Made by a program: the position numbers and the translations under genes. From Phymorhynchus buccinoides (Eukaryota; Mollusca; Gastropoda; Neogastropoda; Raphitomidae): 64,000 nt of DNA. Location: NCBI GenBank assembly GCA_017654935.2, contig CM065690.1, positions 35,922,454-35,986,453 of the forward strand, written 5' to 3'. Shown one piece after another: positions 23,101 through 35,727 of this stretch (position 1 is the first letter of the stretch; each line of letters begins with the position of its first letter). The notes beneath the pieces were generated by a model. It ran no database searches. It worked only from the letters and a program-made list of their open reading frames with translations, and was not told the DNA's origin.

Positions 23101-26100
23101 CCTTGTTTTTTCATGTTCTATACGTGTCTGACTCTGAAGCATTTGATGAAGAAGCAGGATGAATTTGGTGATGAGAGATTTCAATTGTTGAAGAAATGAA
23201 GATGGACTCAGGATACATGATACACAGACCTGTTTATTCTACTCTTTTCGAGTAGTATTCTACTCTATTTGGACATCTACTAGTACTACTCTTCAAAATG
23301 GAAAAGAATGCTCTAATTACTCATTTTCAGTGAACATTTTTTGATGGTTTAATGAATAAAACTACACATTTTGCACCAACACTACTCATTTCAGCTATCC
23401 AGACTGCTCAAGACTTGTGTAGGGGGTAAACAGGTCTGCATACATGACTTCCATCATTCGTTGTTTTTGGTTGTTTAAGTGAAGCTCAGCTCTTAATAAA
23501 CAGTGTGTGCGGCTGTGGAATGCTAAAAAAAAGTCTTTTTAAACTCATGGGCCAACATTATTGTAGAAGTCTACTGTATTTGTGTCACATCATTGTGGTG
23601 TAAAGACCGCTTTCTGTGGAATGTTGAATTGGAAGTTATGAATTTAAATATTTCAAAATACTGTTGTTGGTGTAAGTGGACATTGACATGCATATTAGTT
23701 TTTACTTTGGTTTATTACCGGTTGTCAGATCAGAACCAAAAGTACTTCCTATCAGGAGTCTGTCTTGGTATTTGGAATCTGTTTTGAGGCACCTGACCAG
23801 CATAATGCTTTCTAACATAGTACATCCTCTTTAAATCAGCTTTGCAATCTTAGCATGTATTTTCAAAGTCCTTGTTTTGTGAATTAGAATGCCATGGTTG
23901 TGGGAACAAATCTGGTTATGGAATGAGTTGAAAAGGGCTATTTCTTCAATGTCAGGCATGGGTAACATTAAGAAAATGGTGTGAATAAAAAAGGATTAGT
24001 AAGGTACTCTACTTCTTCATGTGATATGACAAACCAATGTTGGTGATGTGCTGGTAGTGTTTCGCCTACTGTGGCTATGCTTTTGATGCTCTACTTTTGT
24101 CTTGGAGGAACAGCTGTGAAATCAACAGCACAAGGTAAATTTGGTTGTCCCTGTTGTTTGCCTGATGGAGACTGTTGGGTTGTTGGGGGTTACATCTTCA
24201 GCTGCCAATTAATTTTCTGGGGACAAAATTTCTAATGCCTTTGGTTGGTAGTTTTATGGATATTCAGCTGCCGTAAGGTTATATTCATGAGGAATAAAAT
24301 CTTCAAGTGCCTTTGGGTCAAAAGTCTTCAAGTTTCAACTACATATGGAAAACAATTGTCCAACTATACTGCCTTAGAAGACATTCTGCAAGTGTCCATT
24401 AAGATCTTTAATTGCTGTCAGGAAAATCCTTATCTTTTCTTCTTTTTTTAATACGTGTAGTAAGATTGTGATCCTTGGACTTGGAGTGTGAAAGTTAGTG
24501 CATGATACTGGCATCTTCTGGAGAAATAGATCTGATTTTGCAGAGGTGTGGTGATGATAAGTGTGTTCTGATTTGTATTGAACTGTGATACTGGATGCAG
24601 TGCCATTGAACTTTTTTTGATTTTGTAGAGGATTCATACTCGTGGTGAAAGATGACTGATTGGTGTAACTTTTATTACACATAGAAATTTATCTGCATTT
24701 ATTGGCTCCAAGTTGGTGTTACTTGCATGCATTAGTTTCTGTCTCGACAACATGTCAAACCAGCCATTTTCCATGCTGTCTTTGTGACTGTCAATGAACA
24801 CCAAGTTTTCTTTTTCTTTTTCCATTTGTCTTCATTTCTATTGCCTGCACTATTCGTTAAAACAGGATCAGCCATGATTCAATGGAAATAATTTTCACTC
24901 ATACTAGAGTTAGCTCCTGGTAGCTCCTTCGTTAAGACTTCCATGGAGTGGAACCAACTAAGCGAGGCCACTGTCACCGCAGACTCCGTCAGCGCATTTA
25001 CATCATTGCTGACCAGACCATCATCTGAGCCTGTGCCCACCGACCACTAAACTAAGATTTAATTTTTTTTTAAAGCTTGCTTCTGGAACAGTGGAAGTGG
25101 GGCCTGGGCCTTCCTGGCTGAACTGGGGGGTTTAATGGTCTTAACCCAGGGTAAGCTGTAGGTCTTTCTCCTATATTTTCTGTTTGGTACATGCGTCCTA
25201 GTTCCATCGCGATTCATCGTCAGAAGTGGTGTCTGCGACGGACAGATCCAGATCCAGATCCAGAGTTCAGAATTTTGCCTGTATCTGAATGAATTGCTGT
25301 CAACTTGTTTTCTTCAATCCAGGGTGCACACTCATAATTTTTTGTGTGGAATTAAAAAGGACATTGAATGGAAGAAAATGGTTTGTCACACAAGATGAGA
25401 GATGCTGTTTGTGGACTTTATGGACAGTAGCAGAAAGGGTGGAGGGTGCCTTTTACTGAGCTTGTTGATGGGTAAGCACGTGAAATTATTGTGTAATCAC
25501 CTTGCAATAGTTTATAATTTCTAAAACAGGCTGAATGTGCCAGATTTGATATAGAAAAACTCATATGTTTAGACATCTGCACACTGACAACACGCTTGTG
25601 TGGGCCTTATTACCGGTCGTTTGCAGAATCTGAATGCAAAGAAGGGGAAAGAAAAAAGATAGGGGTTGGGAGGTGATGGATAAGAAAGTGAGTGAAGGGT
25701 TGTTGGATAGAGTCAATAAACTAAGAGACGTGATGCAGAATAAAGGTAGCATAGTGTTCAGAATTTCCACCTGCCACTCGAGAGATCCTTGCAAATTAAA
25801 GTATGCTAAGCAGTGATTGCGTTTACTGGTAATTATCAGTAAAATACTGATTGCAACACCAGAATACTGAAAAAGATTAACCTGTCAGTCCCAGGGACCG
25901 ATACATTTTGCTAGGACTGATAAATTGTTTAAGAAAGGCTTTCATATTGTGGTTTTCACTGGTTTTTGTTTTCCTGGGACTAGTTTTGACACCGGTTGTT
26001 GGGGGGCATTGTCACTGATGGGACTGGTTTTCAAAATTCCTAGCGTGATCACTGGCTAAGACAATTTTCTCTGAATCGTTCATTACTTAAGAAAAGGAGT

Positions 26101-29100
26101 AAGACCACATGACCACAAGGGCTTGCATGTGTCTATAAACAGGGATGTGAGCTACGCGTAAGCACGTAAATGCGCTTTTTGTATTTAAAAACCACACCGA
26201 AAAAACGCACAGAGACAGATTGTCGAGTTAGGTAGCCTTTCTTTGCGCGCACACACAGTGAAAACGAAAGCAGTTTGTAGCGTGAGTACAGTCCCTTGAC
26301 TGAATTTTGTAAGCTTCTCTGTGGTTGGCCAGTTAAGTCCAATGGCAATGCGTCATTTTTATATGTTCGGCTATGATTTCGAAGGAGGATTTTGATGTTT
26401 TTCAAAGCTATTGAATGACTGTTTCGTCGTCAACCATAAACATTATTTATCACACCATAGATGTGAGGAAAGAGGAGATCAACAAAGTATGCCAACACAA
26501 ACTTGACAGGGCTAGGATGGATGAAACTAACGGACAGTAAGATCCGTGTAGGCGAGCAGCGAAAAAAAATTGATGTCGGAGGTAAAGTTTGTTTGAGTAC
26601 TTTGACGATGCCATCGGCTACGCTTTTTTGTTTGGGGCCCTCTCGCATCCCTGTATAAAGAAAACCACTGGGACTTTGTTTACTCTTGTAGTGCCATGTA
26701 TCTTTTGACGTTCTTGGTAATTGTCGTTGCATCTCAACGGACAGGAGGGAGGCAACTGTTTCTTCGAGTGCGCATGGATTGCTTTAACAGAAAAATCACT
26801 AATAGGGTATAATAATGGAAGTGTCATGTTATGAATTGTACTACATTTTTTGTTTTCAGATTTTGTACGTTGTTAAGATTCTAGGATTTGTGTTTTGCTA
26901 TGCGTGGTAGATTTTTATGTGGTGACAGTCCTGAGATAACCATAGCTGTTGACGGGACTATAACAGACTAACTGACTAACTAACTAATATAAGGTCTTAA
27001 AATAAATAAACACATGGCAGGGTACTTGGCAGTGAATGTCTTTGCATTTGGTGGGAGTGTAGAGTGAGGTACTGGGAGAATGTATTCGCCTATGATGCTA
27101 GAAGAGTTAATGTGCATGTGGCCTCTTGTTTTTTTTAATAACCATATTTTGCGGACTATAAGGCGATACTTTTTCTCTCAGACCAATACCCCTGAGCCTA
27201 ATAATATGACTAAAAAAATGAGTAAGATAATATAAGTACAAAATCTAAATTTTTGTGTAAAATGTGGGGGATGCACCTTATAATCATATGCGCCTTGTAG
27301 TCAGTAAAATACGGTAGTTTGTGGTACATGTTTTTTCATCCACCCATTTTAGAGCCTCAAATGCCTTCCTGCCTGGCCATTTAAGTTTTACTGTTGTTTG
27401 ATTCCTTTCATTTGTGTGATGTGGTGTCCTTTATTGTGTGAATTACAATGGATTCCGCTAACTAAAAAACGGATAACTCAAAAGCACTGGGTAACTCATA
27501 ATGATGTTCTGGTCCCAGTTCAATCATCTTTATGCTAAAAGGTTTTTTTAACTCAAAATATTGGCTACATGTATCTCAAATTGAAATTTCAGTCCTGCCA
27601 ATTTTGACTTCAGCGATTTTCACTGTATTATAAAACGTAGTGTTTCCCTCCTGCAGAGCTCGTGCCCTGGCCAACATGGAGAAGGGAAAGGGGCCCAGTG
27701 TGGATCTCACCCTGGCCAAGAGCGGGGGCAAGTCGGTGGCTGAACTCACTGGTGGGTACCGGTCACTGTTCCAGTGCTGGAACTTCCATCTGCAAGCATG
27801 CATTCCTTCATAGAATGGTTGGAACCCACATACATGTGTATGAGTATTGATACAGCGGAACCTCCCTTATAAGACCTTAAAAAATCATTAAAAATGAGGT
27901 CTTATAAGGGAGGGGTCTTATACGGGAGGTAATTTTAATACTTACAAAGAAGGGTAATGTCTCAGAGAAGTAGGTCTAATATGGGAGGGAGTCTTATAAT
28001 GGGAGGTCTTATAAGGGAGGTTCCACTGTACTGGTGCTAAGTTGTCTCTTCCAGCAGTAGAACTTGAGTTGGATGTGTCGAATGGATGTGTCGAATATAT
28101 TGTCTCTAAGGTCACACTTGGCCTACTTTCTCATCGTCACTTCCAACTAAGTTTCAGTGTTGGAAAGGACAGTTTAGCAACACGGTCTCGAGATTCATGC
28201 GCGTCCAATCTCCTGCCATACAGGAAGAGACCTATAGACAGACAAACAGAGCGCATTCACAGAGAACTTTAGACAGACTAGAGGATGGGAGAAAGGGAGA
28301 GAGAGAAGAGGAGTTTTTAGCCTGTACAGTTTGGGTCTGTAGCAAGATCTTTAGTGCTTTACATTATTGTTGCAGATCACAAGGGGCTGCAAATGCAAGG
28401 GGAAAGCTGAACATACATCTGCCTGTTAGGCGCTCGTTTATCTCTGACATTCGTTCTCTCATTGGCGCTCGTTTATCTCTGACATTCGTTCTCTCATTCA
28501 GTCATGACTAGTGCACAACCTTTTTGCTTTCTTATGTTATTCCGACATTTATTAGGATAATGTCTAGAAATTTCATCAGTGTGTTTATGTTTGCATACTT
28601 ATTGACTTGCTTTGCAGTGGGGGTGGATGCTCTCTTGTTGGGAATTTCAGTTGGGCCCTGCAGTAACAGATTTCTTTTGAAATTTTTGCATAGTCAACAT
28701 TTTAGTGAACAGTTCTCATGCACATTATTTTGAGATGATGTCAAATTTGCATTTTACATTGTTTGTGTGGCTGTCATGTGCAGAGTTCTGCAAGCGCATC
28801 AGCGAGAAAGAGACGACGGCTGTGAGCAGTGACAGCGACCTGAGCGAAGAAGAGAAGAGCGAACAGGAGGACGGGGCCTTCCATCACCCCTACGTCATGC
28901 GAGACCCTTCCACCTTGCCCAACATCGTCATGAATATCCGGGTAAATACACTGCAAACCCATCTAACCCAGAATCGGGGTACCTTACACATAAAAAGCAA
29001 CAGTTAATGAGCACTGATTTTTTTACATACTGTAATACTTCTTATAGAGTAACACTTTTTTGTTTATGTCAAAATAGCAGTTATCTCAAAATACAATTGC

Positions 29101-32100
29101 AGTATTTTTTATTTTGACATGAGTGGATTTCCACTGCTGACACTGTTAAAATTGAGGCTCCTTGTTCTCGGAAGTTTTCTTTTTGTTCTCTGATATTTGA
29201 GATTCAAATATTAGAAGTAAAAATGTGGGTTTCTTTTTAAGGAGAAACCTGATGTTTTCAGAAGATTTAGAGTGTTGTTGAAAATGAACCAGTTTGTCCT
29301 TTGCTAGTTCACAAACGTATGCAGTGGACTGAGACAAATGGAGCTATGTAGTCTGAAAGTCGTCAGTGGTTGTTCAACCATCCTTACCTGGGTTACAAAT
29401 GTGTTGCTGCTGTTGACTGTTGTTGTTGAGGATGGTGATAGGAGGAGGGAGGGTGTTGATGATAATTCTGCTGACGATGCGTTTTAACGTGACCTGTAAA
29501 ATGCCAATTGGACACCACCCATCCCCTCATTCCGATAATAAAGGAACTAATGTTCAAGGTTTTTTTAAAGTATATGGCAATTTCATAAAGCCCTGTGTTC
29601 TTTTAGCTCTAAAAGTTCTATGGATATGTTGTATATGCCTGTGTTCTGGGTGATGTTGCAGAACGCCAAACATATCCCGATCCTGACACCACAAGAGAAG
29701 GAGATGCAGGCAAATGGCATAGCAGATCTTTATCCTAATAAGATGATAGCTAAAAGTTCTATGGATATGCTGTATATGCCTGTGTTCTGGGTGATGTTGC
29801 AGAAGGCCAAACATATCCCGATCCTGACACCACAAGAGAAGGAGATGCAGGCAAATGGCATAGCAGATCTTTATCCTAATAAGATGATAGCTAAAAGTTC
29901 TATGGATATGCTGTATATGCCTGTGTTCTGGGTGATGTTGCAGAAGGCCAAACATATTCCGATCCTGACACCACAAGAGAAGGAGATGCAGGCAAATGGC
30001 ATAGCAGATCTTTATCCTTATAAGATGATAGCTAAAAGTTCTATGGATATGCTGTACCGTATTTTCCGGACTATAAGGCGATACTTTTTTGCCAGACTTA
30101 GACCCCTGCGCCTTATAATATGACTACTAAAATAGTAAGAAAATATAATAACAGAATCTGAATTGTGTGTAAAATTTGGGAGGTGCGCCTTATAATCAAT
30201 CGTATTTTTTTTTAACTTATAGTCCGAAAAATACGGTATATGCCTGTGTTCTGGGTGATGTTGCAGAACGCCAAACAGATCCCGATCCTGTCGCCACAGG
30301 AGAAGCAGACGCAGGCGGCCACCCTGCGCACCCAGTTCCCCGTGTCCAGTGGCACCCAGCACCGCAGCAAGGAGTCCGAGTGGGTGCCCGTCACCACCAC
30401 CAACTCCACCACCCCCACCACCAACACCCCTACCACTGCAAATAAAGCCGCCCCTGGCACCAGTCCCGCAGCCTCCACTACCGTGGCGACAGCAGCGGTG
30501 ACGGCATCAGCACCGGCAGCAGCACCGGCAGTAGCATCAGCATCGGCAACAGCATCAGCATCGGCAACAGCGACGACATCTGGACCAGGGGCTCAACCGA
30601 CGGGAGCTCAGGCACAGGCTCAGGAGCCACCGCCGACAGTGCCTGCTTCGGCAGACAGTGTGTTTCCTTCAATGCAGGTGAGCTAGTAACTCATTCCGGA
30701 CGAATTCCAAGTACAGTGGAACCTCCCTTATAAGACCTTGAAAAATCATCCAAAATGAGGTCTTATAAGGGAGGGGTCTTGAAGAGAGATAATTTTAATA
30801 CTTACAAAGAAAGGCAATGTCTCAGAGAAGTAGGTCTTATATGGGAGGGAGTCTTGTAATGGGAGGTCTTATAAGGGAGGTTCCACTGTATACTCATAAC
30901 GGGAGAAAACCAGTCAGCATCAAATTCTGAGTATTCTCGTAACAGCGATTTCCGAGTCTAAAACTTGTCTGAATCCATGTTTTCGCAATTCATACCATGT
31001 TGTTGTTGGGTTTTTTTCGTTACTTTCCTTCTTACGCCGTTCGTTTCACGTATGCTTGACACTTTTAATTCTTATTTTACTGTTAACAGTGTAAAAAACA
31101 AAACGGCTTTGTATGAACCGGATAATGTACCGCAATGAGTCATTATGAACAGTTATGGCTGGATATCCACTGTCGTCATAGCCGCCATCTTGGGATAAAT
31201 CTAGTGAACTACTTTGATGCGACAAGATGGTGGCTGGGCCCCTCTTAGGTCATAGCTTGAAAACAAAATGTCGACGACTGATACCCAGCCAGCCATAGTA
31301 ATATTATATTAATAAGGACACAAATGATTTTGATTTGTAATTGGGCACTTCAGAGGCCGCGAGGCCTAGTTGCCCTCATTACCCTGACCTGACCTGTTGC
31401 CAGCAGGGCATCTCCTTTCAATTGTTTCCGTATTTTAGGCCTTTATTTATGGCTTTGGTGAGACCTATATTAGAGTATGGTACAGTGGAACCTCCCTTAT
31501 AAGACCTCCCATTATAAGACTCCCTCCCACATAAGACTTACTTCTCTGAGACATTGCCCTTTTTTGTAAGTATTAAAATTGCCTCCCTTATAAGACCTCA
31601 TTTTGGATGATTTTTGAAGGTCTTATAAGGGAGGTTCCACTGTAATCTCGTATGGTGTCCACATTTGAGAAAACACATAAATCTGCTAGAGGGAGTTCAG
31701 AGGAGGTTTACAAAAAAGATTGTTGGTACAAATTATATGACCTATGAGGAAAGGCTTATTTATCTACGGATACCTAGCCTAGAGTATAGAAGGCTCAGGG
31801 GTGATATGATTGAAGTTTATAAGATATGTCACCATTTATATGATTATTCTACTACTAACAGCCTACTAACTCTTTGTGAGGGTGACAGAACCCGTGGCCA
31901 TAATTTCAAACTATGCAAAAAAGATACTAACACCAGACTAGCACAAAACGTTTTTACTAAGACAGTAATAAATGCATGGAATAACCTTCCTGATGAAGCA
32001 GCTAATGCAAAGTCATTACATCCGTTCAAAAACATCACAGAGAAGTGTTTCCAAACCAAAATATATTCAGTTAATACAGTGGAACCTCCCTTATAAGACC

Positions 32101-35100
32101 TTCAAAATTCATCCAAAATGAGGTCTTATAAGGGAGGTCATTTTAATGCTTACAAAGAAGGGCAATGTCTCAGAGAAGTAGGTCTTATGTGGGAGGGAGT
32201 CTTATAATCGGAGGTCTTAACTGGGAGGTTCCACTGTATACAGATTTAAACGAATAAAACACAAATGCCTTAGTAGTCATCAGTGAATGAAGCCTAACCT
32301 AACAATCAAAAACATATTTAGAGGGCAAAAATGGCTGAAGCAAAATAGCCTGTAGTGTCATTTCTGCTATGCTATGCTATGTGTGTTTGTTTCCGGTGGG
32401 ACGTGTTTCTACCTTGTTACTGAGTGGCATGTTGAAGATGTTTGTGGCGTGCAGGACTTCAACATCGGAGCCATCATCTCGGAGCGCATCCAGGCCATGC
32501 GGCGCTTGGAGCAGAACCCCTTTGACATGCAGGCCCTCAACTCCGTGCATCGGGTCAACGAACAGGTCAGTGGGTAGCACGGTCATTTTTTTTTTAACCT
32601 TTTCGCTGCCAGCCATTTTTCAGCCAAAAAATATCATTAAACTTAACTGAATCACAGAGAGAAAAAAATCTGCAATATTGCAAATTTTTCTGTGACATGT
32701 ATAACATTAGGCCTATCCTTACCTCCCAAAATTACAAAAATAGGGTCTTCAGATAACAGGCCCTGAATTGATGCTTTTTAGTGACATTGGTGTTAAACCA
32801 TTGTGGTGCAAAAATGCGACATTGGCGGTGAAAGGGTTAAGGCCACATCAAAGCCATCAAAGCCTCTATCAAAGCCATACATAGATGTTCCATGGTTTTA
32901 CTGTGGACATTCTTATCTTCACAGAACGTGCTCAGGGTTTTAAACTTCTTCTTCTGCGTTCACAGGCCATAATTTATGGCCGTAATAATGAGTGAGGTAT
33001 GTTTGTGCCCGGTTTGCAGTTTTCACTGGTCTCCCTGCTGCATTCAGCCGACACAATCCGATTTCGGAGGAGCTCAAATCAGAAAACTATTTGGAAGATT
33101 TGTTTGGAAAAAGGCAGGAGAATGGGCCAATAAGTCAGAAAGATAGCTGATCGTAAGAAGAGACAAAGTCAGAGTCAAACAGTGATAGATTAGTGGAAAT
33201 TGGTAACACAGAACTTCCAGGAAGTGGCTGAACTATTTGTACTGAAAGAACCCCCCCACCCCATCAGCATCCCCATGGGGAGAGATTTATGGAAGGCAGA
33301 GTCGTCTAGCTCCCCGTATGGAGGCATGTGGCATCAATCCACTGCCCCGTTTTTAAACAAAGCGTTATTAGCAGTTGTTCATTACCTTTCCAAGGAAAGT
33401 TGTCCACTGAGAGACAAACCTACAGACAGACAGACACACCAATGTAAGACAAAATCACAACCCCTTTGGTGGAGATAACAATACAGGAGAGAACCTTATC
33501 CATATAACTGTTAAAGAAATATTGGTATTACAGTATTGAACATTGTTTCCAACTTAATCCCCATCCCATCCCCTTTCGATCTGCCACTTAACGATGTAAC
33601 CCCCCTGCCTTACCTTTCTGTTCAATCATCTCTGTTATGTAGGCTGTCCTCTTTTTGTTTTACTCTTGCCATTCTATTTCTTGTTTGCAACAGTGTGATT
33701 ACTTCAAAATCAGAAAAACGTCATGCGAGTGTGTGGTGTGTGAGCGTGTGTGTTCCAGTCAGCATCAAACCCCTATTATGATGGAACTTACAACAAACCT
33801 TGGTACATGTACATTCACTCCCAATATCCCAAGGCTGTTCTGGTTCTAGCTGCGTCCTCCCAAAGATTTAGTGCTGACACCTTCAACAACCAGAAAACAA
33901 TTGGAGTGAAAACACTTTCTGACTCTGGTGTGTTCGTGTTTAGTTTTGCTCTTTCTCAGAGTCTATGAAACAAAACCCCCAAAACACAAAAAATCCCAAT
34001 TATGGATTTTTTCTTTTCTTTTTTCCATTTTTTCTGAGTAAGAACAAAATTAAATGTGAACCAGAAAACAAGGTTGCATTAATTGTTATTCACTGTTCTT
34101 GAGCTGTCCACAAAGTTCCTTTTTTTTTCTTTTTCTGTACAGGCCAACATGTGGGCGCAGTCAAAGCACCTGCCTGGTCAGTTCACAGGGACGACAGACG
34201 TGAAGATTCTGACACAGGAGCAGCTGGCAGGCCCCGACAAACGCAACCAGGCCTGGGCTAAGAAGGTCAGTAAGGGGTCCAGGGGGAAAAGGAAATGAGT
34301 GTATAGGTGGGATTGTGTTGGTCTCGTTTGGTCTCGTCTTGAAGCTGATGTGTCCTGATTTGCTTTGTACATGTACATGTACAGTGCAGTCGATCGTTCC
34401 GACCCTCCCTGGTCCCTTTTCTGTATTAGGTGTGAATCCCTTTGAAGAGTAAAGGATAGGAGTTCACTTTGAAGATGTGTTAGTAGGAAGGTTTTGGGAG
34501 GGTTAGAGAAAATGGGAATTTCAATAATACGCGATACGGCCAAAATAACATTTTAAAACCTTTTCTAATTTGTACTTTTCTTTCTTTAATAAAATAAGAG
34601 AACTGTAGCATTTGATTGGAGTTATAAGTATCTTTGAAGATTGCATAACTTGAATGGAATTTTGAAGGGGGAAAAAAAAAAGTTGCCAGGGTTGATAAAA
34701 CAGAAATGTAGAAGAGAAACGTTGGACTTCTGGTGAGTTGACAAGGAGGCCTAAACCTGATGGCCACCCTCTGGTGCAGAGTAGCCATCATATTCAGGCC
34801 AGTGAAGTCACCAGAGTGTTAGGAAGGTTACGTTGTAATTGTTTGCTAGCTCTTTCCCCCTGCCGTCTGTATTGGCAGCACACAGTGTTTAGCAGGTTGG
34901 GTTGGTCATCAGACTGCATAATTATTTTGTGTTGGGAGTGAGGATGGGTTGTGTGTGTGTTTGATGGTTAATGTTGCTGTTTTGTTATATATGTGATGAC
35001 ACTGTGTGTGTGTGTCTGTGTCAGACCTGTTTACTGTCCCGATTTTGTCGTAATTATTACGGGGGAAAAGTCAAATTACGGCTAAAAAATTAAAAAACGC

Positions 35101-35658
35101 GGAAAAAAAATCCTAAATATAAAAAAAAACTACTACAGTTGCGTCGGTACGTGAAGCTTTTGAAACGATGCGGTGAAAAGTCATTTTGTGCCATTTATTT
35201 TTCTGTTCCAAAATGGCGTCCAAGCAAGTGCATTCTGAAGCTTTTGTATCTTCTGGTCGAAAATCAAAAGAAAAGACATCAAAAGTGGCACAGAAATTCC
35301 GGGAAAGTTACCTAAAAATTCCAGGAATATTACCTAAAAATTCCAGGAATACGTCATTCATCATTAGGTGACGAGCATGTGTTTTGTGTCTGCTGCTCGA
35401 CAGACATTAGTATTGCACACTCAGGTCAGTACGATATCGACGTTCATTGTGATACGCAGAAGCACCGAAAACATGTTAGTGCGAAAAAGGATGCTGAGAG
35501 CACACAGAAAATGACGTGCTTACATTCAAATTACAATTGTGTAATTACAAATAGTTTTCTTGTTAATCAGGTTTTGTTGGATTACAGGGTTTTTTTTCAA
35601 AATTACAGTTTTTTGTTTCAGAAATTACAACTTTGCAAAATAGGGGTAAACAGGTCTG

Positions 35659-35727
<69 letters not shown>

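Larger units (their letters stand above)
31335..32262 (+). pseudogene. LINE F: CR1-like reverse transcriptase, 3' part
   Basis: A LINE 3' tail (AGGCCGCGAGGCCTAGTTGC) at 31350 is followed by a second LINE fragment: ALVRPILEYG, then NLVWCPHLRKHINLLEGVQR, RFTKKIVGTNYMTYEERLIY, YRRLRGDMIEVYKICHHLYD and QNVFTKTVINAWNNLPDEAA. It has MITEs at 31481-31644 and 32075-32238; with the first removed, the frame is intact from 31440 to about 32074. It belongs to the same broad family as LINE B. Confidence 0.85.

Noticed and set aside
29620..30123. A separate 167-residue repeat protein gene
   Set aside because: It is the open frame of the 141-bp array derived from the SON exon 6 acceptor region and ends in a MITE; no independent start or promoter is seen.
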